Source: Mesorhizobium sp. AR10
GTDB taxonomy: Bacteria; Pseudomonadota; Alphaproteobacteria; Rhizobiales; Rhizobiaceae
Reading direction: 5' to 3'
Assembly (NCBI RefSeq): GCF_024746795.1
Contig: NZ_CP080524.1
Span: 4,628,001 to 4,692,000 of the forward strand
Length of the DNA stretch: 64,000 nt
The position numbers and the translations under genes were made by a program. The number at the start of each line of letters is the position of its first letter. The stretch's first letter is position 1. This document shows positions 17,064 through 27,100 of the stretch, piece by piece. The notes below the pieces were generated by a model. It was not told where the DNA came from, searched no databases, and saw only the letters and a program-made list of their open reading frames with translations.

Positions 17064-18122
17064 ATGCGCAGCATAGACGACCTCGATACGCCGGCGATCC
17101 TCATCGATGCCGGCCGCGCCGAAGCCAACATCGCGCGGGCGCAGGCCCATGCCGACAGCCATGGGCTGAACCTCAGGCCGCACATCAAGACCCACAAGCT
17201 GCCTTACTGGGCGAAGAAGCAGGTCGCAGCCGGCGCCGTCGGCATCACCTGCCAGAAGATCGGCGAAGCAGAGGTGATGGCCGATGCCGGCCTTGCCGAT
17301 ATTTTTCTGCCCTACAACATCCTTGGCAGAGCCAAGCTTGAACGTTTGCTGGCGCTGCACCGCCGGGTGACGCTGTCGGTGACATCAGACAGCATGGAAA
17401 CGCTCGAAGGATTGGCCGCCACCTTCACCGATGCCGGCCACCCCTTGCCGGTGCTGGTCGAATGCGACACCGGCATGGGCCGCTGCGGCGTCCAGTCGGC
17501 CGACGAGGCTGTGGCGCTGGCCAGGCAGATCGACAAGGCCAAGGGGCTCAAATTCGGTGGGCTGATGACCTATCCGGCCGCCGGCCGCGCCGCCGAGGCC
17601 GAGGCCTGGCTTGCCGGTGCCAAGCAGGCGCTCGCCACGTCCGGTCTTGCCTGCGAACGCATCTCCAGCGGTGGCACGCCGGATATGTGGCGCTCCGGCG
17701 AGGATTCCGTCGTCACCGAATACCGCCCCGGCACCTACATCTATCTCGACCGCTACCAGGTCGCCAAAGGCGTCGGCAACCTCGACGATTGCGCGCTGAC
17801 GGTGCTGTCGACGGTGGTCAGCCACCCGACGCCGACGCGCGCCATCCTCGATGCCGGCAGCAAGGCCCTGTCCAGCGACACGCTCGGGCTCGCCGATTTC
17901 GGCGAATTGCTCGGCGTTGCGGGCGCGCGGGTCACCGGCCTCAGCGAGGAGCATGGCAACGTCACGCTATCGGGCTATGCAAAGCTGCGTATCGGCGAGC
18001 GCGTGCGCATCGTGCCCGACCATTGCTGCGTCGTCACCAACCTGTTCGACCAGGTGCATCTGATATCAGGCGAACAGGTGCTGGAAGCGCTGCCGGTGGC
18101 AGCGCGCGGGCGCACCGGCTGA
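17064..18122 (+). CDS. D-threonine aldolase / D-serine dehydratase-like PLP enzyme
   Basis: A 352-residue fold-type III (alanine-racemase-like) enzyme. The PLP lysine lies in RPHIKTHKLP (Lys42). Further barrel motifs are VECDTGMGRCGV, SSGGTPDMW and TEYRPGTYIY. The C-terminal metal site is RIVPDHCCVVTNLFDQV near 314-330, as in D-threonine aldolases and DSD1-type D-serine dehydratases, which use a divalent metal. It likely cleaves or dehydrates a D-beta-hydroxy amino acid. It stands alone, divergent from the isomerase and converging on ccmC. Confidence 0.88.
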   Translation: MRSIDDLDTPAILIDAGRAEANIARAQAHADSHGLNLRPHIKTHKLPYWAKKQVAAGAVGITCQKIGEAEVMADAGLADIFLPYNILGRAKLERLLALHRRVTLSVTSDSMETLEGLAATFTDAGHPLPVLVECDTGMGRCGVQSADEAVALARQIDKAKGLKFGGLMTYPAAGRAAEAEAWLAGAKQALATSGLACERISSGGTPDMWRSGEDSVVTEYRPGTYIYLDRYQVAKGVGNLDDCALTVLSTVVSHPTPTRAILDAGSKALSSDTLGLADFGELLGVAGARVTGLSEEHGNVTLSGYAKLRIGERVRIVPDHCCVVTNLFDQVHLISGEQVLEALPVAARGRTG

Positions 18123-18172
18123 ACAGCGATACGCGGAGCGACAGAGGGGGCGCGCGACGGAACTCGACGGGG

Positions 18173-18925
18173 TCAGTTAGCCTGTCTGGCCGCGACGCGG
18201 CGCATGGAAATGACCCGCCGGCGGCGGATCTCAGTGCGCATTGCCATCAGATGCAGGGCGAAGAACAGCACGGTGAAGCCGACAGACATCACCAGCAACG
18301 GCCAGAGCAGGCTGGGGTCGATGGTTGGCCCGCCGAGCCGGAACACCGAAGCCGGCTGATGCAGCGTGTTCCACCAGTCGACCGAGAATTTGATGATCGG
18401 GATGTTGATGAAGCCGACCAGGGTGATGATGGCGGCGGCCCAGGCGGCGCGCGCTGCATCGTCGAGCGCCCGGGTCAGCGCGATGATGCCGAGATACATC
18501 AGGAACAGGATGAACACCGACGTCAGCCGCGCGTCCCACACCCACCAGGTGCCCCACATCGGCTTGCCCCAGATCGAGCCGGTGATCAGCGCCAGCGCGG
18601 TGAAGACGGCGCCGATGGGAGCCGCGGATTTGAGCGCGACGTCGGCCAGCGGGTGACGCCATACCAGCGTGCCCAGCGCCGAGACAGCCATCAGCGTGTA
18701 GCACATCATGGCGAGCCAGGCGAAAGGCACATGGATGTACATGATGCGCACGGTGATGCCTTGCTGGAAGTCTTCCGGCGCCGTGAAGCTCATATAGAGC
18801 CCGGCGGCGAGAGTGAGCGTGGCGATGACCGCCAGCCATGGCACGACCTTGTCAGCCAGCCCGACGAAGCGCGTCGGGTTGGCAAGATCCATCCAGCTGG
18901 TGAAGCGTGAACTCGTATCGCTCAT
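18173..18925 (-). CDS. ccmC: Heme exporter protein CcmC (cytochrome c biogenesis system I)
   Basis: A 250-residue, six-helix protein. The tryptophan-rich heme-handling loop GTWWVWDARLTSVFILF lies near residues 127-143. Conserved histidines flank it: one in IMYIHVPFAWLAM near 65, one in WWNTLHQPAS near 188. CcmC loads heme onto CcmE for cytochrome c maturation. In rhizobia ccmC normally sits in ccmABCDG; here no ccmA, B, D or G is adjacent. The flanking genes are ndvA upstream and a convergent aldolase. Confidence 0.95.
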   Translation of the reverse strand: MSDTSSRFTSWMDLANPTRFVGLADKVVPWLAVIATLTLAAGLYMSFTAPEDFQQGITVRIMYIHVPFAWLAMMCYTLMAVSALGTLVWRHPLADVALKSAAPIGAVFTALALITGSIWGKPMWGTWWVWDARLTSVFILFLMYLGIIALTRALDDAARAAWAAAIITLVGFINIPIIKFSVDWWNTLHQPASVFRLGGPTIDPSLLWPLLVMSVGFTVLFFALHLMAMRTEIRRRRVISMRRVAARQAN

Positions 18926-19023
18926 GCGGCTCTACATAGACCGGCGGCGCCCTGGCGGCAATCGAGTGCCTGTGTCGCAGGTCAGGTAGAATGCGGCCCG
19001 GGTATAACCCGAAGCCAGTTCGC

Positions 19024-20805
19024 TCAGGCGGCCTCGTCTTGCTGCTGCTGGACGGTGCGGCTGAGGCGGCGAACCTCCTCGTCGTTGAGCAGGCCACCGG
19101 CACGCAGCAGGCTGGCAAAGCGGCCGTTGCGGATCGACAGTTCGGCGAAACCACCCATCTCGATCACCCTGCCCCTGTCCATGAACACGACCAGATCGGC
19201 GTCGCGAACGGTGGTCAGGCGGTGGGCGATGATGAAGGTGGTGCGGCTGCGCCGCAATTCGTCTATCGCCTCCTTGACGCGGTCCTCGGTCTCGACATCG
19301 AGCGCGCTGGTCGCCTCGTCGAGCACCAGGATCGGTGCATCCTTCAGCACGGCGCGGGCGATGGCGATGCGCTGGCGCTCGCCGCCCGAAAGCTGACCGC
19401 CACGCTCGCCGACGACCGTGTCGTAGCCGTTGCTCTTCGACAGGATGAAATCCTGTGCGGCGGCGGCATTGGCGGCGGCATGCACCTCGTCATAGGTCGC
19501 CTCGGCCCGGCCGACGCGGATGTTGTCCTCGATCGAGCGGTTGAGCAGGCCTGCATCCTGGAACACGGTGGCGATCGAGTGGCGCAGCGATTTGCGGGTC
19601 ACGGTGCGGGTGTCGACGCCGTCGATCAGGATGCGGCCGCTGGATGGCGTAAAGACGCGCTGCAGCAGGTTGATGAGCGTGGTCTTGCCGGCGCCCGTCG
19701 GGCCGACAATGGCGACCGTCTGGCCGGCCTGGACCTCGAACGATACGTCATCGACGCCCTGCCCCGAATTGGCGAATTCGAAGCCGACATTCTCGAACCG
19801 CACGTTGCCGGAGACGTTGGTGAGATCTCGCAGGCCATCGGGCTCGGCAGCATCAGCCGCGGAGTCCTCAAGCTGATAGAACTCCTCGAGCTTGGCCCTG
19901 GCTTCGGAAATCTGGTTGGCGAAGGCCGACATCTGGTCGAGGCGGGCGATCAGCAGCGTGGCAAAGCCGGTAAAGGCGATGACGTCGCCGATGCGCAACT
20001 GGCCATGCATGACCAGATAGGAACCGATCAACAGCACAATCATCATCGAAATGGTCGACGACAGGCGGTGCAGCGCGTTGGCGATCGCCCACCAGTCGAG
20101 CACCGGATTCTGGGCATCGAGCAGGTTCTTGACATAGCGCTTCAACGCGTCGGTCTCATGGCCGATGCGGTTGTAGCTCTGCAGCACGGCGACGTTGCTG
20201 ACCGAGTCGGTCACATGCGCGAACACCTGGTGATAGTGCCGCTCCACGGCCGCCTGGCCTTCCTTGGTCCGCCGCATCACCAGCCGGCCTATGCCGAGAT
20301 AGAGCGCGCCGAGCGCCAGCAGCACCAGCGACATGCGCAGGTCCATGCTGATCGCCGTTGGCACCAGCAGGACCAGGGCAACGGCGGTGGACAGATGCTG
20401 CCGCATGAATTCGAGCCACAGACTGAACAGGGTCTCGACCGCGCGCAAAAGCGTATGCAGGGCGTTGGAGGTGCCGCGCTGATGGTGCCAGGCGAGCGGC
20501 ATGGTGATCACGCGCTCGAACGACTGGCAAAGAACCTCGCTGCGCCGCTTATGGGCAAAACGGTCGGCGCCGCGCGCCACCAGCACGAAGGCGATGATGT
20601 TGAAGGCGCCAAGGCCGGCCCACAAAGCAACCGTCTGGAAGACGGAGCCGCGGTCCGAAATGGCATCGATCACCCGTCCGAACATGATCGGCTCAAGGAT
20701 GGCAATGGCTGCGAGGGCGACATTCGCGCCGCAGATCAGCGCTACGCGCTTTCTGTCGGCGGCGAGATAACCCAGCGCTCTCCAGTAGATTTGCAGAAGG
20801 GACAC
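19024..20805 (-). CDS. ndvA: Cyclic beta-1,2-glucan exporter, ABC permease/ATPase (NdvA/ChvA)
   Basis: A 593-residue half-transporter: an N-terminal ABC exporter membrane domain of about 320 residues and a C-terminal ATPase with Walker A GPTGAGKTTL near 366, signature LSGGERQRIAIARAV near 471 and Walker B ILVLDEATSALD near 489. Length and the N-terminus (SLLQIYWRALGYLAADRKRV) match NdvA/ChvA, which export cyclic beta-1,2-glucan to the periplasm. The start is GTG with GGAG about 9 bases upstream. The glucan synthase gene lies 357 bp upstream on the same strand, as expected. These glucans serve osmoadaptation and plant infection. Confidence 0.95.
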   Translation of the reverse strand: MSLLQIYWRALGYLAADRKRVALICGANVALAAIAILEPIMFGRVIDAISDRGSVFQTVALWAGLGAFNIIAFVLVARGADRFAHKRRSEVLCQSFERVITMPLAWHHQRGTSNALHTLLRAVETLFSLWLEFMRQHLSTAVALVLLVPTAISMDLRMSLVLLALGALYLGIGRLVMRRTKEGQAAVERHYHQVFAHVTDSVSNVAVLQSYNRIGHETDALKRYVKNLLDAQNPVLDWWAIANALHRLSSTISMMIVLLIGSYLVMHGQLRIGDVIAFTGFATLLIARLDQMSAFANQISEARAKLEEFYQLEDSAADAAEPDGLRDLTNVSGNVRFENVGFEFANSGQGVDDVSFEVQAGQTVAIVGPTGAGKTTLINLLQRVFTPSSGRILIDGVDTRTVTRKSLRHSIATVFQDAGLLNRSIEDNIRVGRAEATYDEVHAAANAAAAQDFILSKSNGYDTVVGERGGQLSGGERQRIAIARAVLKDAPILVLDEATSALDVETEDRVKEAIDELRRSRTTFIIAHRLTTVRDADLVVFMDRGRVIEMGGFAELSIRNGRFASLLRAGGLLNDEEVRRLSRTVQQQQDEAA

Positions 20806-21162
20806 TTCAGCTTACTCCGCCAAACTATTTATTGTGCACTGCATCATTTTTCAGAGTCGTACCGGTTGATGCGTCGCAAAACAATGCCCCAATACCGTGT
20901 CCGTTCCAATTTCGCGAACAAAACATGGCGACGGTTCGAAATCTGCCGTGATCATCTAACGGTTTGAGATAAAAGGTGAAATGTCAGCCTTGCGGCAAAA
21001 TCATGGCAGCCGGCAGGCGCTGCCACAATTTTAATCAGCAAGCGGTTGTGCCTGTCTTCGAAAGCCGTGATCGGCCCTTTCGGAAAGGATGATGCGCAAG
21101 TAAAGGCGGTGCAGCGGCGCGCGTCGCCGAGAGACGCGCCGGAGCACTGCAAGCCATTGAAA
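20806..21162. other. Intergenic region between ndvB and ndvA (357 bp)
   Basis: No gene is supported here. It is less GC-rich than the flanking genes near 20820-20930 and should carry a promoter for ndvA. A 7-bp stem GCGCGTC/GACGCGC (21119-21139) lies just past the ndvB stop but has no T-tract on the ndvB strand, so I do not call it a terminator. Confidence 0.5.
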
Positions 21163-24100
21163 CTACATCGGTATCCGAACGACCACCTCGGCCTTGTCGC
21201 CGGCCTTGGGCTCGAAAGACGAAGCTTTAATCTTCGTGCCATTCACTTCGAGCGAGATAGCCTTGGCTTTTTTGTCGCGGACGACCCGAACCTTGATCTC
21301 GGCCCCCAGCATCTTGAGCGTTGCCGAATATCCATCCCAATGGCCAGGCAGTTTCGGCCTGAACTGGATGCTCTGTCCACGGCGCTCGATGCCAAGGATG
21401 CTTTCCACCGCGGCACGGTAGAGCCAGCCGGCCGAGCCGGTATACCAGGTCCAGCCACCGCGCCCGCCCTTGCCTTCGCCGGCATAGATATCGGCCGCAA
21501 CAACATAGGGTTCGACGCGGTAGTGCTCGGCCGCGGCGTCATCGACGGCATGGTTGACCGGGTTGAGCATCGAAAAACAGCGGTAGGCGTCGTCGGTGCG
21601 CCCCATTTCGGCTAGCGCGATGACGAACCATGTCGCCGCGTGGGTGTACTGGCCGCCGTTTTCGCGGACACCCGGCGGATAGCTCTTGATGTAGCCGGGG
21701 TCCTTCTCCGTTTTGGAGAAGGGCGGGGTGAACAATTTGACGATCTGGAGCTCGTCGTCGACGAGCATTTTCATCGCCTGTTGCATGGCCGTCGTCGAGC
21801 GCGCCGGATCGCCCTCGCCTGAGAGCACGCTCCACGACTGGGCTATCGAGTCGATCTTGCATTCCTCAGAGTTGCGAGATCCCAGCGGTGTGCCATCGTC
21901 GAAGCTGCCGCGCCGATACCATTGGCCGTCCCACGCCGTGCTTTCCAGCGCGCGCTTCAGCGCATCGGCGTGCTTTGTCCAGGCCTGCGCCCGCTTGGCA
22001 TCGCCTTGCGCCTTGCCGACGGCAGCAAAGTCGCCCAGCGTCTTCAACAGGAACCAGCCCAGCCAGACGCTCTCGCCCTTGCCCTGCTCGCCAACGCGGT
22101 TCATGCCGTCGTTCCAGTCGCCGCCGAGGATCAGCGGCAGCCCGGCCGGGCTGCTGCGCTTGACGGCAAGGTCGAGCGCCCGCGCGCAATGGTCATAGAG
22201 CGAGGCGGTGTTCTTCGAGATTTCCGGGGTGAAGAAGGCATCATGCTCGCCCTCACCCAGGACCTGCCCGTCGATGAAAGGCAGTTGCTCCTTCAGGATC
22301 GAGGTGTCGCCGGTCACCAGCAGATAGCGTGCGGTGGCGTGCGCCAGCCAGACCACGTCGTCGGAGATCATGGTGCGCACACCGGCATCGGTGCGGGGCA
22401 ACCACCAATGCTGGACGTCGCCCTCGGGGAATTGCCGCCGCGCCGCGTTGAGGATCTGGTCGCGCGCCAGTTTCGGATCGTGGGCAAGCAGCGCCAGCGT
22501 GTCCTGCAACTGATCGCGGAAGCCGAAGGCGCCGCTCGCCTGGTAGAAGGCGGAGCGGGCACGGATGCGGCAGGCAAGGCTCTGGTAGGGCAGCCAGTGG
22601 TTGACCATGGCGTCGAGCGCCTTGTCGGGCGTCTCGACCTGGATGGTGTCGAGGAAGCCGCGCCATTCGCGCTCGTTGTCGGCCAGCCGCTGATCGAAAT
22701 CCTTGCCGCGATGGGTCTGCACCAGGGCACTCGCCTCCTCCGGAGAGGCGGCGTCGCCGAGCAGCCAGAGCAGCGTCACGTCGCCACCCGCGGGGATGTC
22801 GACGTCGCGTGCGATGGCGGCACAAGGATCGTCGCCGGCCTCGACCCGGCCCGACAGACCGGCGCCGTTCAGCACCGCGTGCGGAAGCTCGCTGGTGCCT
22901 TGCCTGCCGATGAACTCGCCGCGGTCGGCCGTCACCGAATGCACCGCGCCATCGGCGGCCAGGAAGGCCACCCGTTCGCTGAAGTCGAGCCCGTAGGGAT
23001 TTTGCGCCAGCAGCGCGCCGGTGGCGGCATCCCTGGACGGCACGATGGTCGCCGCCGTGCGCGAGCGGTGGCCGCCCAACACCCATTCGGCATAGGCGTA
23101 GACGCGCAGCCGCGCCGGCACAGAGCCGGTGTTCTGGATGCGCAACCGCGTGATCTTCACCGGATCGAGCGGATCCACCACATGGGTCAGGTCCATCGAC
23201 AGCGGCCCACGCCTGGAGCGGAAGGTCGAAAATCCCTGGCCGTGCCATGTTTCATAGGTCATGGCGGGATCGCGGACCACGGCGGCCAGCGGCGAGAACG
23301 CCCTGCCACTGGCATGATCGTAGATGTAGACGCCCTCGCCCGGCCGGTTGGTGACCGGGTCGTTCGACCACGTCGTCAACTGATAGTCGCGGCTGTTGCG
23401 GCTCCAGGTGAAGGCAGCGCCTTCAGCCGAAATATGGAACCCGAACGACGCGTTGGAAACGACGTTGATCCAGGGCTGCGGCGTCGTGCGCCGGCCGGCA
23501 AGGCGCACGACATAGTGGCGTCCGTCGCCTTCGAAGCCGCCAAAACCGTTCCACTGATTGAGCCCGCTGCCATCGGCTCTGCTTTCGGCCGGGTCATGAA
23601 ATGCCACCGGCATCGACGTTTCGCGCAGGGTCAGGGCCCCCGCCGGCTGCAGGGCTTCCCGCGCCTGAATTGCTGCCGCCTCGGCGCGCTCGATCTGATC
23701 GAAGATGGTGCCGTTGCGCGTATGCAGCACGACGCGGGCAACGGCGAGCAGCGTCTTGTAGGTCGCCTCGTCCATCAGGTCGCGACGCACGGCGAAGATG
23801 TGCTGGCGCGGCCCGAGTTCCTTGCCGCGCAGGCGGCTGTTTTCGCACAGCGTCTCGACCGCCCGCTGCAGATCCTGCACGTAGGACGACGCCTGCTCGT
23901 TGACGACGACGAAGTCGATCATCATGCCGCGGGCGCGCATATATTCCTGGAAACGAAGCGCCTGGGCGACGATCTCCAGGTCGGCGACGTCGCCGATCCT
24001 GACCAGGAAAATCGGAAAGTCGCCCGATATGCTGGTCGGCCACAGGCTGGATTGCTTGCCGAGCCCCGAGGCGATGGATTCCGCCGGCAGGCGAAGGAAC

Positions 24101-27100
24101 GGATCGGGATAGATCAGGTAGCGAGCCAGCTTCTGCACATTGGCGGCGTCGGTCAGGCTGAGGCCAAGATGCCTGGTCTGGACCTGCGAGCGGGTCCAGG
24201 CCAGCATCGCCTGGCGGGCGAAGCTCTCCGGATGATCGAGCCGCGCGACCGCTTCCTCCAGCTCGGCGCGGTTGGCGCCAACCACGGTCCAGAAGGTCAG
24301 CGAGATCTTCTTGTTGGCGGGAACGCGCACCTGCCGGCGAAGTGCTGCGACCGGGTCCAGCGTGAAGCCGGCATGGCCGCCAAGCTTGGCGCCGTGATCG
24401 AAGGCAGCCGCCTCGGTGATGGTGCGGCCGCGGCCGATGAAGGCGCGCCGGTCGGTTTCGGCCTCGGCATCGCGCGCCAACCCGGACGGATCGGTGACGA
24501 AATGCACCATTGTCACGTCAGGCTCGTTCTTTTCCCGCTTGCGCCTCGTGGCGAAGATCGCCCCGTTGTTGGATGCGATTTCGGTTTCCACAAACATTTT
24601 GGAGAAGGCCGGATGCGCATTGTCCGACGTCTCGGAGCCCAGCACCAGTTCGGCAAACGAGGTCACTTCGATATGCCGGTCGGCAGCGCCGTCATTGTAG
24701 AGCGTGACCCGCCGTCCCTCGCCATTGCCCTCGGAGATCACGATGCATTCGACCTCCGAACGCAGCGACCCCACCGATTTTACGAAGCTCGCCTTGTCAT
24801 CGGAGAACAGCGTCTGCACGCGCTCGTCCGGCGCACGCTTCGGCTCGGCGGTCGCCGACCACCAGTCGCCGGTGCCGGCATCGCGCAGGAAGATATAGGA
24901 ACCAAGCCGGTCCTCGGTCGGGTCCGGCTGCCAGCGGGTGACGGCAAGTTCGCCCCAGCGGCTGTAGCCGGAGCCGGTCGCGGTGACCATGACCGAGTAG
25001 CGGCCGTTGGACATGACGCTGGTCGAACGCAGCGCCTTGAGCGGATCGAGCACGATGCGCGCGTCCGGGCTCTCGGCCTCGGTCTCGTCCTTCGACCGCT
25101 CGTCGGCCTCGGTCCTGACGGTGGCGGTCGGGATGTCGCGCGGCGCCCTCTCCTGCAGCAGCAATTCGGCCGACTCGATCACCGGATCGCTGTGGAAGCG
25201 GTCGCGCATTCGCCCTTCGAAGATGGCGTTGGCGACGGCGGCGATCGTCATGCCGGAGTGGTGGGCCATGTAGTTCAAGACGACGACATGGTCGGTGCCC
25301 TCAGGCACGCGCTGGGGCGTGAAATCGACCGCATCGTAGTAGCCGTGCCGGCCAAGCGCGCCGATCGCCCTCAGCCTGACCAGGTTCTGGACGGATTCGC
25401 GCGGCGTGAACTGCGCCGCCAGCACGGTCGCGTAAGGCGCGATCACCGTGTTCTGGCCAAGGCCGCGCTTGAGGCCAAGCCCGGGCACGCCGAAATTGGT
25501 GTACTGGTAGGTCAGTTCGCGGTCGCGGGCGTTGTAGGCCGCTTCCGAAATCCCCCATGGAACGTTCTTCGAACGGGCGTACTGGATCTGGCGCTTGATG
25601 ATCAGCTTGCTGGTCTGGTTGAGGATGCTACCATGCGGCTCCTTCATGACCAGCGGCGGCATCAGATACTCGAACATCGAGCCGGACCAGGACATCAGCG
25701 CGCCCTGGAAACCGATCTCGACGATCGGCCGGCCGAGCCGGAACCAATGTTCGGTCGGCAGATCGCCCTTGGCGATGGCGAACAGGCTGGTCAGCCGCGC
25801 CTCGGAAGCCAGGAGATCGTAGCAGCTCTCGTCGAGTTGATGCTCCTCGACCCGGTAGCCAATCGACAAGAGCTTGCGCTCCTGGCGCATCAGGAAGGAG
25901 AAATCCATCTCGAAGGCGTAGCGGCGCGTGCGCTCGCGCAGCGCCAGAAGCTTGGCGCGCAACGCTTCGACCGCGTTGTCGTCGCTGTGCGAGTCATGGA
26001 CATGCGCCTCGCAGGTGGCCTCCAGTCTGGCGGCCCAGTCGGCAATGATGTCGCTGCGCGTCGATGCGGCCTCGGTGTGGATGGCGGCGGCAAGCTTGCG
26101 GATCTCGCCGGCCAGAACGGCCAGATTGATGGTGCGGATCGACGCCATCTCCGGCTGCGCCTTGATCGTCACCACCGCGCGCCGCATGCCGTCGAGGCGG
26201 TCGGCCAACCTCTGGCGCAACGGCCTCAGCTGACGGCGGTCGTCAGGCAAGTCCTCGAGGCTCTCGTCGAGGATCGTCACCGTGTCGAGAATGCCTTCGA
26301 AGTCGCCCTGCAGGTGGACGGAAGGCGCTTCCGCCCATTCGGCGCAGGCAGCGGCCACCGCCACCAGATGGCCGGCGAGATTGCCGCTGTCGACGGCTGA
26401 AATATAGAGCGGATAGAGTGGCTTCAGCGTTGTCGTGTCGTACCAGTTGAAGAGGTGGCCGCGGTTGCGAGGCATGCTCTCGATGGTCGACATTGTGGCA
26501 TCGATACGGGTGATGGCATCGGACAGGCTGATCCAGCCGAAATCGCGGGCAGAAACCACGGACAGGAGATAGACGCCGATATTTGTCGGCGAGGTGCGCG
26601 GCGCCACCACCGGCGCCGGGCTTTCCTGGAAATTGTCCGGCGGCAGGTTGTGGTGCTCTGATGTCACGAAAGTTTCGAAGTAGTGCCATGTGCGCCGCGC
26701 CACCGTGCGAAGCGCATGGATGTCGGCCGCCGATATGCGCAGGCGGTCCTCGGTTTCGGCCGAGCGGCTGATCCAGGCAGCGATGGCCGGCGAGCCGATC
26801 CAGAACAGTGCAAAGAAGAAGGCGACGAAGGCGCCGGTGGAATCGGCCAGCACCGGTATGGCAAGGCCGACGACGCCGATGATCACCGCGCCATACATCA
26901 TGCCGTAATAGGAGCTGACATCGTTGTCGCCGCTCTTGTGCGCCTGGGAGGCCGTGCGCCATTCGAGCAGGTTCTTGCGGCTGACGAACAGACGGTAGAG
27001 CGTGCGGATGATGGAGTCGCCCATCATCCAGGCATTATGCGCCATCAGCACGATCTTCAGCGCCACCAGGGCAGTGCCGAAGACAACGTCGCGCGCCAAA

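Noticed and set aside
21922..26400. Long open frame of 1492 codons on the plus strand
   Set aside because: It is antisense to ndvB, which is complete with all family motifs. The frame is rich in Arg, Gly and Ala as expected of a GC-rich shadow and resembles no protein family.
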